Below, one piece after another: positions 26,839 through 35,551 of a stretch of DNA of 39,742 bases. The translations under genes were made by a program, and so were the position numbers. Source of the stretch: Phycisphaerales bacterium. Lineage in GTDB: Bacteria; Planctomycetota; Phycisphaerae; Phycisphaerales; SM1A02. The stretch spans positions 26,421 through 66,162 of the forward strand of contig JAKVBT010000008.1 of the NCBI GenBank assembly GCA_022446905.1. The letters run 5' to 3'. The notes under the pieces were generated by a model. That model did no database searches, was not told the DNA's origin, and saw only the letters and a list, made by a program, of their open reading frames with translations. The first letter of the stretch is position 1. The number at the start of each line of letters is the position of its first letter.

Positions 26839-28311
26839 TCAGTATTGGCGGAGATGATCGATGACATCTGTGCTGCCTAGCCCAGGGCGATGGGCAAGCA
26901 CATGACAGTCGATCCCACGCGCAATCAGATGCTCGTATTCGGCGATCTCTTCAGGCGCGTAATCACCACCCTTGACGTAAAGATCCGGCATGAGTTCATC
27001 GATCAACTGGTGTGCTGTGGGCTCATCAAAAGCAACCACAAAATCCACACATGCCAGTTCAGAGAGAATGGCCATCCTGTCTTCAAGCCGATAGACCGGT
27101 CTTCCCTCACCCTTCATGGCATGGACCTGATCATCGACATTGACTCCCACAACCAGCACATCACCTTGAGAACGAGCATCACGCAGATAGGCCACGTGCC
27201 CAGCATGAATAACGTCAAAACAACCGTTCGTCAGAACTACCCGATGCCCTGCATCGCGGTGCGCTGCCAATTCCACAGCCATGGCTTGACGATCACGGAC
27301 TTTGCCCTCAATGGTTGAAGTCATCCGCAATACTTCGCGGACAATCGGCGGCAGTGGTATGGGCTGTGCGCCGAAACGCTCCACTTCCAAACCTGCAGCA
27401 GCATTGGCAAGCAATACACAATCAGGCCAAGAAAGATGGTGCGCGCGCCCAGCCGCCAAGGCAGCCAGAACCATGTCGCCTGCACCACTAACGTCGTAGA
27501 CATCACGCGGAATAGTTGGAATGGTCTGCGGCGTTCCACCACGTTCCAGCAGTAGCGCCCCATGACGATCTAATGTGATGACAATGGCCTGCAAATCGAG
27601 TCGATCCAACATCGCCACAGCCATGTCTTCGGGCGAATCAGGTGTTCCGGGCCAATTGGCACAGGCACGCCTGGCTTCAGTGAGATTGGGCGTCATCACC
27701 GTGGCGCCTCGGTAACGGTCGTAGTCAACGATGGCCGCTGGGTCGACCATGACCGGCAAATCATGCTGCGAGGCTGCTGTGATAATCGCTGCGCACCGCT
27801 CAGGGGAACAAACGCCCTTCCCGTAATCTTCAATGCAAATGACTTCCGCATGCGCCAGTAGAGATTCTATTTTCTTGTCCAACGCCTCTGAAGTCGAAGA
27901 TGACAAGGGCGCTTGAGATTCGATATCAACCCGGAACATCTTCTGACGGTGTCGATCCTGCGCCAGACCAACCAAGCCCTGCTTGACCGTAGTCGGCCGA
28001 TCGGCATCTATAACAATTCCATCCGTACTACAGCCGGACGATTCCAAAGAGCGTGTGAGATGGGCTCCAGCACTGTCTCCCCCGACGACACCACAGCAAG
28101 TAACTAGACCGCCGAGTTCTGCCATACATGCGGCAACATTGGAAGCACCACCACCATGACGCTCGGTGCGTTCTACTCGAAGCACCGGCACCGGCGCATC
28201 TGGACTCAATCGAGATGCCTCCCCATGCACTAATTCATCCAGCATGAAGTCCCCGATCACCAATGATCGGAACGCGCCAAATCGGGACAAAGCTGCCAAC
28301 AATTCGCTCAT
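26839..28311 (-). CDS. hldE: Bifunctional heptose 7-phosphate kinase / heptose 1-phosphate adenylyltransferase
   Basis: This 490-residue enzyme makes ADP-heptose precursors for the LPS inner core. The first ~325 residues are a PfkB/ribokinase-type kinase with the GGGASNVA substrate loop and the GAGDMVLA motif, whose Asp is the catalytic base. The last ~140 residues are a nucleotidyltransferase with TNGCFDVIHAGHVAYL (the HxGH motif here reads HAGH) and, near the end, the PDLYVKGGDY segment. The ATG is preceded by GGAG at 5 bases and overlaps the lpxK stop by 4 bases. It is the last gene of the envelope operon. The hldE fusion is the common bacterial form. Confidence 0.96.
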   Translation of the reverse strand: MSELLAALSRFGAFRSLVIGDFMLDELVHGEASRLSPDAPVPVLRVERTERHGGGASNVAACMAELGGLVTCCGVVGGDSAGAHLTRSLESSGCSTDGIVIDADRPTTVKQGLVGLAQDRHRQKMFRVDIESQAPLSSSTSEALDKKIESLLAHAEVICIEDYGKGVCSPERCAAIITAASQHDLPVMVDPAAIVDYDRYRGATVMTPNLTEARRACANWPGTPDSPEDMAVAMLDRLDLQAIVITLDRHGALLLERGGTPQTIPTIPRDVYDVSGAGDMVLAALAAGRAHHLSWPDCVLLANAAAGLEVERFGAQPIPLPPIVREVLRMTSTIEGKVRDRQAMAVELAAHRDAGHRVVLTNGCFDVIHAGHVAYLRDARSQGDVLVVGVNVDDQVHAMKGEGRPVYRLEDRMAILSELACVDFVVAFDEPTAHQLIDELMPDLYVKGGDYAPEEIAEYEHLIARGIDCHVLAHRPGLGSTDVIDHLRQY

Positions 28312-29303
28312 GAGGACTCCAGTCCAGCGGCTCCAATCATGCGTTCGGCTAGTGCCGATTCCCCATGCTCGAAAACCAGTTGCAATTGGGGAACCAAGAC
28401 CGGTGCCTCCAACTGGCCCCAGTCTACCAGTGGCTTGTACTTAACCCAATCCTTGTTCGTCATCAAGATCGCATCCACACGGCTACTGGCCTTAATCAGG
28501 GCTTGTTGCTCCGACGCCTTAATGGCCGCATGATCGCTGGCTGCAAAATCTTCAATGATCTTGCCCCCCAAATCCATAACTTCCGCTCGGATGCTGTCAC
28601 TACGAGCTACGCCAAGCCGTGTGGCGATTGCCATCCCATTCAAGGATGTGACCTCCAGCGATGATTCTCCATCCGCAGTGAATCGATGAAGTGATGCCCA
28701 GCCATGACGACAGGACGCGATCGGTGTCGACTGATGATGCGTCTTGATCCATGACACCGCATCCCATACAGCACGATCAGCATGTGTGAGCACGACAACA
28801 TCAGCGCGGCTCAACGACATGCCTGGCTCGCGCATTCGGCCGCGTGGCAACAGATGCCCTGCGGACAAATCATGGCGGGCATCGATGAGCACCACGTCCA
28901 GTGCTCGATTGACGAACCGATGTTGGAAGCCATCATCCAACACAATGACATCCGTCTTCGTCGGGATTTCAAGGTGACGCTGAATTTGGGCGACTCGGTT
29001 GGGACCAACCAACACCGGAACATCGGGCATCACGCTCTGATGCTCAAGTACTTCATCTGATTCAGCACCGTGCTCAGCAAGGTATCCACGCATCGCAATA
29101 GCAGGGCTTGCCCCAACATGACGCAGTTGATCGACCGCCCACTGAACCATGGGAGTCTTGCCTGTGCCACCAACAGTGATATTGCCAATCGAAATGACGG
29201 GCACCCCCACATCCGTGATCCGTATGCCTGTATCGAAACGACGGTTTCGAGCGGCCACAATCTGACCGTAGAGCCAAGCAGCCGGTTGCATCAATATGTT
29301 CAT
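28308..29303 (-). CDS. lpxK: Tetraacyldisaccharide 4'-kinase
   Basis: This 331-residue inner-membrane-associated kinase phosphorylates the 4' position of the lipid A precursor disaccharide. The N-terminal helix (ILMQPAAWLYGQIVAARN) is the expected membrane-contact region. It is followed by SIGNITVGGTGKTPM, the Walker A motif with the GGTGKTP spacing of LpxK. Further along are VIVLDDGFQHR, the catalytic DDGxQH motif, and VDAILMTNKDWVKY near the end. I chose the ATG at 29303: GGAG lies 8 bases upstream and the start overlaps the maf stop by an ATGA. A GTG or ATG further upstream lies inside maf. It shows that lipid A is made, and fits with the heptose genes around it. Confidence 0.95.
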   Translation of the reverse strand: MNILMQPAAWLYGQIVAARNRRFDTGIRITDVGVPVISIGNITVGGTGKTPMVQWAVDQLRHVGASPAIAMRGYLAEHGAESDEVLEHQSVMPDVPVLVGPNRVAQIQRHLEIPTKTDVIVLDDGFQHRFVNRALDVVLIDARHDLSAGHLLPRGRMREPGMSLSRADVVVLTHADRAVWDAVSWIKTHHQSTPIASCRHGWASLHRFTADGESSLEVTSLNGMAIATRLGVARSDSIRAEVMDLGGKIIEDFAASDHAAIKASEQQALIKASSRVDAILMTNKDWVKYKPLVDWGQLEAPVLVPQLQLVFEHGESALAERMIGAAGLESS

Positions 29304-29896
29304 GATGGGCACTCCACACCACATGATTGCAACAATGCAGTCAGCCGAATCATCGGCAGGCCCATCACACTTGTCGGATCACCTTCGCACCGAAGAGGCC
29401 AGCCTGCTTCGATGCGATCGCTGAGGTTGTACCCGCCAGCCTTACCACGCCAAAGATCAGTTGCAAGGTATGCCTCTAGATCTTCATCCGATAGTGCGCC
29501 CAAATGAACAGTTGACTCATCAACGGTGAGATGGCGCTGACCATGACACAACACACACAAGCCGGTCAGTACTAGATGTGATCTATCGCGCATGGTGGTG
29601 AGCATGGTGCGTGCATCCTCTCCGTCGATCGGCTGCCCAATCACCCGACCATCAATCACACACACCGTATCCGCGGTCACGATCGGCACACCCGCTCGAC
29701 TGCTGCTGCGGCTTGCTACTGAGCGTGCCTTCAGCCAGGCCAAGGCCATCGTCCAATGGGATGGATCGGCCTTCCCTGGTTCAAGCTGGCCGTCATCTAC
29801 ATGCGGTGGCTGAACAAGCACCTGCCATCCCGCATCTTGTAACAACTGGCGCCGTCGAGGCGATGTGCTTCCGAGAATTAATTGTGGGGATGTCAT
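29300..29896 (-). CDS. maf: Maf-family nucleoside triphosphate pyrophosphatase
   Basis: This is a 198-residue Maf protein, a house-cleaning NTP pyrophosphatase that removes non-standard or surplus nucleotides and is linked to septum control in other bacteria. Motifs are LGSTSPRRRQLL at the N-terminus, KARSVASR, TADTVCVIDG with the catalytic Asp, and GKAGGYNLSDR near the C-terminus. In that last motif the usual Ala-Gly-Ala-Tyr reads AGGYN, and the usual YxIQ is replaced. The ATG at 29896 overlaps the upstream glycosyltransferase stop by an ATGA. A GTG three codons earlier is less likely. It is embedded in an LPS operon, where it has no known pathway role. Confidence 0.92.
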   Translation of the reverse strand: MTSPQLILGSTSPRRRQLLQDAGWQVLVQPPHVDDGQLEPGKADPSHWTMALAWLKARSVASRSSSRAGVPIVTADTVCVIDGRVIGQPIDGEDARTMLTTMRDRSHLVLTGLCVLCHGQRHLTVDESTVHLGALSDEDLEAYLATDLWRGKAGGYNLSDRIEAGWPLRCEGDPTSVMGLPMIRLTALLQSCGVECPS

Positions 29897-30951
29897 ACGT
29901 CCCACCCACGGATCAATTCCGCGACGCGATGAGCAACTTGATCGACTGCAAGACGACGCATGATCGAGTCCCCAATCCGAGCATCCCGGTAATGGTGCGG
30001 CGCTCCTTCAATCAGTGGCGCACGAAGTGCTTGCTCAGGCAGGCCCCAGGGCCCCACCACAGCCGGATCTGTTGGACCAAAGAGGCCCAAGCATCGCCCA
30101 CCAAGGCCAACAGCCATATGCAAGGGTGCCGAATCATTGGAGACGGTAATGGCCGCCCCCTCAATCACCGCCATCAATTGCGCAATACTGGTTCGGCCTG
30201 AGAGATCTTCAACCTTGATCCCTGTCGCACGCATCGCATCCGCTGTGTGCCCGACCTCAGGCTGCTCATACTGACTGCCTGGCAAGACAACTGTGTCCAT
30301 ACCAACTTCACGCATGGCGCTTGCCAACTCCACCCAATGGGATCGTGGCCACGCCTTCGACAGCCACCGGCTGGTCGTCGCCAAAACTGCATATCGGGAG
30401 GTTGAGAGACCAGAGGGATGCCCCCGCCACCAAGTTCGCGCATGCGGGCCGGGATACAGGGATGCATCTGCTGCAATCGTGGCCCCTGCTGCTAGCGCTA
30501 CTGCCAGCATTCGATCGACCTCGTGCACATCCGTCTCCACAGATGCCATCTGGTTGTAGGCCAGCCAAGCGCCCTCTCGCGCTGCACGATCACCGACCCG
30601 AATGGGTGCTCGTGTGGCCCAAGTCATCAATCCCGTCCGCGCGAGGCCTTGACAATCAAGCACCAAATCCCACTGTCCACGCCCGATATTCATCAGCCAT
30701 CGGAGCCATAATCGCCATCGCATCGGCGAAAGACGCCCACCACGAAAGAGGTTGCGGCGAAAAGGCACCACGCCATCGAGCAATGGATGGAACTCAATGG
30801 CCTCCCGAAACGAATCCTGAACAAGCCAGTGAATATCCGCGTGGGGCCATGTGGCACGGAGACTGGCCAGCACTGGGACCGACCGACAGACATCCCCAAG
30901 TGCACTTGGACGAATCAGCAAAATCCGGCGGATTGGTATCGTGCCCGACAT
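29893..30951 (-). CDS. Glycosyltransferase family 9 (LPS heptosyltransferase-like)
   Basis: This 352-residue GT-B enzyme is of glycosyltransferase family 9, which transfers heptose from ADP-heptose to the LPS inner core. The N-terminus RRILLIRPSALGDVCRSVPVLASLR is the family signature. The C-terminal lobe has the TVSNDSAPLHMAVGLGGRCLGLFGPTDP stretch that holds the nucleotide sugar. It is the first gene of the operon with maf, lpxK and hldE, which makes its ADP-heptose donor. Whether it acts as heptosyltransferase I, II or another core enzyme cannot be told here. It is divergent from the kinase gene. Confidence 0.92.
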   Translation of the reverse strand: MSGTIPIRRILLIRPSALGDVCRSVPVLASLRATWPHADIHWLVQDSFREAIEFHPLLDGVVPFRRNLFRGGRLSPMRWRLWLRWLMNIGRGQWDLVLDCQGLARTGLMTWATRAPIRVGDRAAREGAWLAYNQMASVETDVHEVDRMLAVALAAGATIAADASLYPGPHARTWWRGHPSGLSTSRYAVLATTSRWLSKAWPRSHWVELASAMREVGMDTVVLPGSQYEQPEVGHTADAMRATGIKVEDLSGRTSIAQLMAVIEGAAITVSNDSAPLHMAVGLGGRCLGLFGPTDPAVVGPWGLPEQALRAPLIEGAPHHYRDARIGDSIMRRLAVDQVAHRVAELIRGWDV

Positions 30952-31062
30952 GATCTCGACCTTCGGCCTACCCTTTTGAATTCGCTACTGGTCGCCAGCC
31001 TAGACGTGGATCATACTTGTCGAACCCACTGTCCACGAGATTCGTATTTGCCTTGAAGAAAG

Positions 31063-32430
31063 ATGCCGTTGACTTCCAGCTCATCCCCTGTTCCCGACGA
31101 CGAAATCCCGGCCCTGGCTGATTCCCAGGCCCCGGATCCTGCACCCGTCGTTCGCAACCCAGGAGCGACGGACATGCCGTCCCAGTCGAATCCTGAAGTG
31201 TCGCGAAGCGGCAGTTCCTCGACTGGTGGCTTTGACACCATGCTCGGGCGACACGTGGTCAAGATTGGGCTGGTCACAGAGGATGAGCTCGAGCAGTGTC
31301 GCAGCCTGATCGATGAAGCCAGTAATGATGACACGCTCGCGGATCTCCTGCTCGAACAGAATTTCTTGACACAACGCCAACTGGATCGTATTCGACGCGA
31401 CTTCGAAGCGAGCCGATCCGGCAAGAGTATCCCTGGCTATCAAATTCTCAAGAAGCTTGGCTCAGGTGCTATGGCGACTGTCTTTTTGGCAAAGCAGAAA
31501 AGTCTGCAGCGGCTGGTCGCTATTAAGTTGCTCCCCAAACGCTTCAGCGAAGACCCAAACTACGTCTCACGCTTTTTGAGCGAGGGTCAGGCTGCGGCCA
31601 AATTGAATCACCCGAACATCGTGCAAGCCTATGACGTCAACAATCACAACGGCCGCCACTACTTTGTCATGGAGTATGTCGAAGGCAACACGGTGTACGA
31701 CCGCATTCAGGAAGTCAAACGACTGGATGAACAGGAAGCTATTGACATCCTGATTCAATCAAGCAAGGCCTTGCAGCATGCGCACAATCAGGGCTTCATC
31801 CATCGCGACATCAAACCGAAGAACCTCATGCTGACAGAGAAGGGACAGGTCAAAGTGGCTGATCTCGGTCTAGCCAGAGGCCTTGATGATGCCGAAGCGG
31901 CAAAAAAAGAGGCTGGCAGAGCCTATGGAACGCCTTATTACATCAGCCCCGAGCAGATTCGAGGGCGAATTGATATCGGCCCGTCTGCCGACATTTATGG
32001 GCTTGGCGCCACTGCGTATCACATGGTCACAGGCCACGTGCCATTTACTGGGAAGAACCCAAATGAGGTCATGCAGCGGCATCTTCGAACCCCGCTGACA
32101 CCCCCAGATCAAGCCAACCCAAATCTCAGCGCTGGCTTCTGCCAAGTCCTCGAAATGATGATGGAAAAGGACGCCACAGATCGGTATCAGTCCGCGGGTG
32201 ACCTTCTTGAAGATCTTGAGTTGATCGCTCAGGGACACCCACCACACTTTGCCAGACCCAAACTCGATCTCGCTGATCTAGCAGTTCAGATCCCTGCCCC
32301 GGGAGATGATGCGCCGCTGCGCCAGAAGTCAAAGCCTGCTGGAGCGGGAGTCTCGCCCCTGGCGATCGGCAGCATGGTGCTCAATGGCCTCCTGCTCATT
32401 GTCCTGCTGGCGGTCATTCTGACTCGCTGA
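31063..32430 (+). CDS. Membrane-anchored Ser/Thr protein kinase with MshEN-like N-terminal domain
   Basis: This is a 455-residue Hanks-type kinase. Residues 1-55 are a disordered Pro/Ser-rich leader. Residues 59-115 contain two helical repeats ([19 protein letters not shown] and [19 protein letters not shown]) like the MshEN/GspE N-terminal domain of secretion ATPases. The kinase core has a GSGAMA loop (133-138), Lys155, Glu174, HRD at 247-249 with Lys251 and Asn254, and DLG at 267-269 in place of DFG. SPE at 295-297 stands in place of APE. A C-terminal TM helix (about 432-452) ends the protein with almost nothing outside, so the kinase faces the cytoplasm. The start could instead be the ATG at 31174, which has GGAG 8 bases upstream. 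The gene overlaps the convergent RidA gene by 17 bases. Confidence 0.92.
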   Translation: MPLTSSSSPVPDDEIPALADSQAPDPAPVVRNPGATDMPSQSNPEVSRSGSSSTGGFDTMLGRHVVKIGLVTEDELEQCRSLIDEASNDDTLADLLLEQNFLTQRQLDRIRRDFEASRSGKSIPGYQILKKLGSGAMATVFLAKQKSLQRLVAIKLLPKRFSEDPNYVSRFLSEGQAAAKLNHPNIVQAYDVNNHNGRHYFVMEYVEGNTVYDRIQEVKRLDEQEAIDILIQSSKALQHAHNQGFIHRDIKPKNLMLTEKGQVKVADLGLARGLDDAEAAKKEAGRAYGTPYYISPEQIRGRIDIGPSADIYGLGATAYHMVTGHVPFTGKNPNEVMQRHLRTPLTPPDQANPNLSAGFCQVLEMMMEKDATDRYQSAGDLLEDLELIAQGHPPHFARPKLDLADLAVQIPAPGDDAPLRQKSKPAGAGVSPLAIGSMVLNGLLLIVLLAVILTR

Positions 32431-32887
32431 CCGACACAAGCACCTCAACCTCCACGCTGGCACGAAGCGGCAAAGAAGACGCGCCTGTGGCTGCCCGCGC
32501 GTGCTTTCCTGATTCCCCGAAGACCTGCTCAAAAAGTTCACTTGCACCATTGGCAATGACACTGTGCTGTGAAAACGATTCTCCACAGGCAACAAAGACC
32601 CCAACACGGACCACACTGACAACCCGGTCAATGCTCCCCAGAAATGCCTGCAGCGCGGCCAGCGCATTGATGGCGCACTGGCGAGCAGCTGCAGTGGCAT
32701 CCTCAACCGGCACCTGCTCAGGCACACTCCCCGTGACCATCAACTCCCCATTCTGCAGCGGAATCTGCCCACTGACCCATGCCAGGGCACCCTCCTGCAC
32801 CACTGGCTGATAGGCAGCAACCGGTGCTGGGGCCTCAGGAAGGGTGATTTTGAGCATTTTAAGACGTTCAGATGGTCGTTCAGGCAT
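32414..32887 (-). CDS. RidA/YjgF-family protein
   Basis: This is a 157-residue protein of the RidA (YjgF/YER057c/UK114) superfamily. Members of the archetypal group deaminate reactive enamines and imines. The visible family pattern is GALAWVSGQIPLQNGEL near the N-terminus, QCAINALAALQAFLGSIDRVVSVVRVGVFVA in the middle, and [21 protein letters not shown] at the end. The catalytic Arg of RidA (in the R-x-A...P motif) is not at the usual place: SSLPLRASVEVE has Leu-Pro-Leu-Arg. It may therefore belong to a YjgH-like or other Rid subgroup of unknown activity. The ATG at 32887 has GAGGAG 9 bases upstream. The frame extends another 40 codons upstream, but without homology. Confidence 0.85.
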   Translation of the reverse strand: MPERPSERLKMLKITLPEAPAPVAAYQPVVQEGALAWVSGQIPLQNGELMVTGSVPEQVPVEDATAAARQCAINALAALQAFLGSIDRVVSVVRVGVFVACGESFSQHSVIANGASELFEQVFGESGKHARAATGASSLPLRASVEVEVLVSVSESE

Positions 32888-33304
32888 AAAAGAAAGCTCC
32901 TCAGGGCCCGGGTCTGCTGGCTCAAACTGTTGACGCTTGGCAATCTCACGGTAGGCTACAAGGGTCGGCCTTGGCCGATTGACCGGTACGGCTTGTCTCA
33001 TCATCAAGCAGTTTGCCCGTTCTCATGTGCCGCAATGGTGGCTCATCATTCCGCTGGCCGGTCGACAATTCCTCTGATGTCCTGCTCACCTGAGTCGTGG
33101 GTCCTTGTTGCCGCATGCAACCGGTAACGGAAGCACTGCGAATGGTGAGCGGACCGCCGCTGCAGCCGTTTTGGTTGGGCGGTGGTTTGATCGGATGTCG
33201 AATGACTTCATTTGTCGATCGAGCCCGGTGCGTATTCCGGACTCAGTACTTCGTACTCATCTTTTTATATCGTTGACATGTCGCATACTCAGGAGAATCC
33301 AATC
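32888..33304. other. Intergenic region between the RidA-family gene and the first pseudopilin
   Basis: These 417 bases separate two divergent genes. I see no coding region with a credible start and homology, no tRNA and no long repeat. A TTGACG (32930-32935) with a weak TAGGCT 16 bases on could be a plus-strand promoter. A small perfect palindrome AGTAC-TTC-GTACT (33245-33257) is followed by TTTTTATAT (33262-33270), which could be an operator, a weak terminator or a -10 region. The pseudopilin ribosome binding site CAGGAG is at 33290-33295. Confidence 0.5.
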
Positions 33305-34411
33305 ATGCGAACGACCACTCGCTCTACGCGGGGCTTCACCATCATCGAATTGATGGTAGTTGTCGCGATCATCGGCCTGCTGATGAGCCTGCTTCTGCCG
33401 GCTCTATCCAGTTCGATGCGCAATGCCCGTGCAACCAAGGACAAGGCCATGATGAAAGGCCTTCAGCAAAGTCTCATCACCTCCGGTGAGGACTTTGAAG
33501 GACGGTTCATCATGCCGCAGGCCGTCGTTCGACTGCCATTCATTCAGAACGGCCGGAACTACGGCTATGTCCGTGACCGTGGCCCTGAGGGACTCGCTTG
33601 GAACAGCACCGAGAACCTCTACTCCACCATGATCATGAACAAGTACATCACCCCTGATGCAACCGTCAGCCCGATTGACAACAACCCATGGGTTGGTGTG
33701 AAGGGCAACGTGCTTGAGCCAAATCACGGCGACGTCGGTGTTCCGTACGACTTTGATGCCTACGATCCCGGAGGCAATGTGGACAATGCCAACACCTCCC
33801 CAGTTGGGTTTGTGGACACGCAGTTCTACACCTCGCTGGATGATGAACAGCCGGATATGGCTACATGGGCCAACAATGCGCTGATTGGCGCCCGAACTGG
33901 TGCCAGTTGGGACCTCACCGCCGGTTCCGACCGCGGCTGCTGGGCCACTCGTGGCCCCAAGTGTGGCTATCGAGACGGCAACGCACTTCATGATGAGTCG
34001 CCTGTGCTCAAGCAACTTGGCCCGGAGCAGATGTTCCAGAGCCACGTGGCTTATGCCGACGGTGCCGTCAAGATGGTGGACAACCTGCTGGCTTTCAAGC
34101 ACCACACCAATGAGCCTGGATCCGGCAGTGGACTCTCCCGTCCAGTCACGGACAACCAGTACCACTGCGAGTTCGGTGATGAGTGGGCAACCCAGCACGA
34201 TCCGAACCTGAAATTGCGTTGTGGCAACCGGGACCATTGGTTCCAGTTCTCCAACAACGACAATGTGTCCAGTGCCGAGGGTGGTAGTGCCAAGCCGTTC
34301 TGCGTTTGGACGCAAGATCAGTGGCGCTACATCCACGACCAGTGGCTGGAAGATCGTTGCACCTGGGACTATGACCCAGACGGCGAATCCTGCCCAGATG
34401 GCGTCTTTTGA
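33305..34411 (+). CDS. Large pseudopilin-type protein 1 (N-methylation motif)
   Basis: This is a 368-residue protein with a type IV prepilin/pseudopilin signal: a short basic leader (RTTTRSTRG), cleavage after Gly10, Phe11 at the mature +1 and Glu15 at +5 (GFTIIELMVVVAIIGLL). A hydrophobic helix to about residue 33 follows. The large remainder is a periplasmic or surface domain rich in Trp, Asn, Asp and Gly. It has a HVAYADGAVKMVDNL segment near residue 246 that resembles the H-x9-DG element of planctomycete DUF1559 pseudopilins. The ATG at 33305 is preceded by CAGGAG at 9 bases, and an upstream in-frame ATG at 33278 is less likely. Ordinary pseudopilins are about 150 residues, so this is unusually large. 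Function is probably in a secretion or fibre system; other components are not in the window. Confidence 0.85.
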   Translation: MRTTTRSTRGFTIIELMVVVAIIGLLMSLLLPALSSSMRNARATKDKAMMKGLQQSLITSGEDFEGRFIMPQAVVRLPFIQNGRNYGYVRDRGPEGLAWNSTENLYSTMIMNKYITPDATVSPIDNNPWVGVKGNVLEPNHGDVGVPYDFDAYDPGGNVDNANTSPVGFVDTQFYTSLDDEQPDMATWANNALIGARTGASWDLTAGSDRGCWATRGPKCGYRDGNALHDESPVLKQLGPEQMFQSHVAYADGAVKMVDNLLAFKHHTNEPGSGSGLSRPVTDNQYHCEFGDEWATQHDPNLKLRCGNRDHWFQFSNNDNVSSAEGGSAKPFCVWTQDQWRYIHDQWLEDRCTWDYDPDGESCPDGVF

Positions 34412-34455
34412 TCGCCTCTACCGCCTGAGTTGATCAGGCATTGGCTTATACATTC

Positions 34456-34485
34456 ACGCGCCCGCCTCGAAAGGGGCGGGCGCGT
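34456..34485 (+). terminator. Strong GC hairpin between the two pseudopilin genes
   Basis: A perfect 11-bp stem forms between ACGCGCCCGCC (34456-34466) and GGCGGGCGCGT (34475-34485) with an 8-base TCGAAAGG loop, followed by TCTTCC. It lies 44 bases after the first pseudopilin stop and 58 bases before the second start. It is probably a terminator or an attenuator that lowers the second gene relative to the first. The following T-run is poor. Confidence 0.6.
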
Positions 34486-34543
34486 CTTCCGTGCCCTCCG
34501 ATGCCCGCCCTCTCTCGACTGCAACCGCTTGGATTCTTGACTC

Positions 34544-35512
34544 ATGCGTCGACCTCACACTGGCTTCACGCTCGTCGAATTGATTGTCACCATTTCCATC
34601 ATTGGCATTCTCGTCGCCATCGTGGTGCCATCCATTTCTGGTGCGCAACGCCGGGCTCGTGAAGTCGCAGAACGCAAAACGCTCCAAGACATCCAAACCT
34701 CATGGAGCACCTGGGCAGCCGGACACAATGGGGCCAATCCCATCCCTGGTCTGGAGCGACGTGGCAAGGTCGACATGGATGGCGACGGTGATAACTCCGG
34801 AGCCAATGACCGCTTCATTTCTGGCCGTGGCCAAGAGCAGTCCGAGCTCAACGATCACGCTGCCATGCTCTCCATGTGCATCATGAACAATCTGCTTGTT
34901 CCAGATCAACTCATCACACCAAACGAAGTCGGTTCGCCCTATGCCTACGACTCCTACAACTTCAACGTCTTCGGTGGAGATGCCGTAGGTGGAGCAGATG
35001 GAGAGATTGAGCGCTGGGACCCAGCACTTCGCAATGACATTGAGGGCACGGCAAGTGGCATCTGTCACAACTCCTACGCCATCATGCCACTCGCTGGCGA
35101 ACGGCGACGTGATCATTGGGATCGAGCTGGCTCATCGGCGCATGGGCAACTCAGCACACGTGGGCCACGCGATGGCGACGAAACATTGCTCTTGGATTCA
35201 AATACGGCGAGATTGATGGCCAGGCCCGGCGCGTGGCGCGGGTTTGTCGTCTACTCAGATGGCCACTCAGATTCTCTGGATGGCTTCTACCCTGAATACG
35301 CAAACTTCAAGCGTATCATCGATGGCATTGAACGCCAGTTCCCTGACAACATCTTCAATCCAGACCAGGATGCCGTTGGAGTGTTCAATAACGACACTTC
35401 CAAACTTGGCGGTGACATCTACCTAACGCACATCGATCACCAAGGAATCGATGCGAATTCCATCTCTGATGTCAATCCATACGACGTCGACTTTACCTCA
35501 CTGCACGACTGA
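34544..35512 (+). CDS. Large pseudopilin-type protein 2 (N-methylation motif)
   Basis: This is a 322-residue protein with a class III signal: RRPHTG, then Phe8 at mature +1 and Glu12 at +5 (GFTLVELIVTISIIGILVAIVVPSI). A hydrophobic helix to about residue 30 leads into an alpha-helical segment and a large domain with Asp/Asn/Gly-rich loops (MDGDGDNSGANDRF) that could bind calcium. Near residue 243 YSDGHSDSLDGF resembles the DG element of the neighbouring pseudopilin (AYADGAVKM). The two share the architecture and the DG spot but little else at first sight, so they may be an old duplication. It follows the hairpin at 34456-34485. No assembly ATPase, secretin or prepilin peptidase is in the window. 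Confidence 0.85.
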   Translation: MRRPHTGFTLVELIVTISIIGILVAIVVPSISGAQRRAREVAERKTLQDIQTSWSTWAAGHNGANPIPGLERRGKVDMDGDGDNSGANDRFISGRGQEQSELNDHAAMLSMCIMNNLLVPDQLITPNEVGSPYAYDSYNFNVFGGDAVGGADGEIERWDPALRNDIEGTASGICHNSYAIMPLAGERRRDHWDRAGSSAHGQLSTRGPRDGDETLLLDSNTARLMARPGAWRGFVVYSDGHSDSLDGFYPEYANFKRIIDGIERQFPDNIFNPDQDAVGVFNNDTSKLGGDIYLTHIDHQGIDANSISDVNPYDVDFTSLHD

Positions 35513-35551
35513 AGATCCTTCTTTGCCACGCCGCCTTACACTGATCGAGCC

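Noticed and set aside
32930-32957. TTGACG-N16-TAGGCT as the pseudopilin promoter
   Set aside because: The -10 match is 3 of 6 and it would give a leader of about 340 bases; too weak to list as a feature.
33245-33270. AGTAC-TTC-GTACT followed by TTTTTATAT as a terminator
   Set aside because: The stem is only 5 bp and there is no plus-strand gene directly before it; it could equally be part of a promoter, so it is mentioned only in the intergenic entry.
33404-34336. A long minus-strand open frame opposite the first pseudopilin
   Set aside because: It has no domain or ribosome binding site and mirrors the codon pattern of the well-supported pseudopilin gene.
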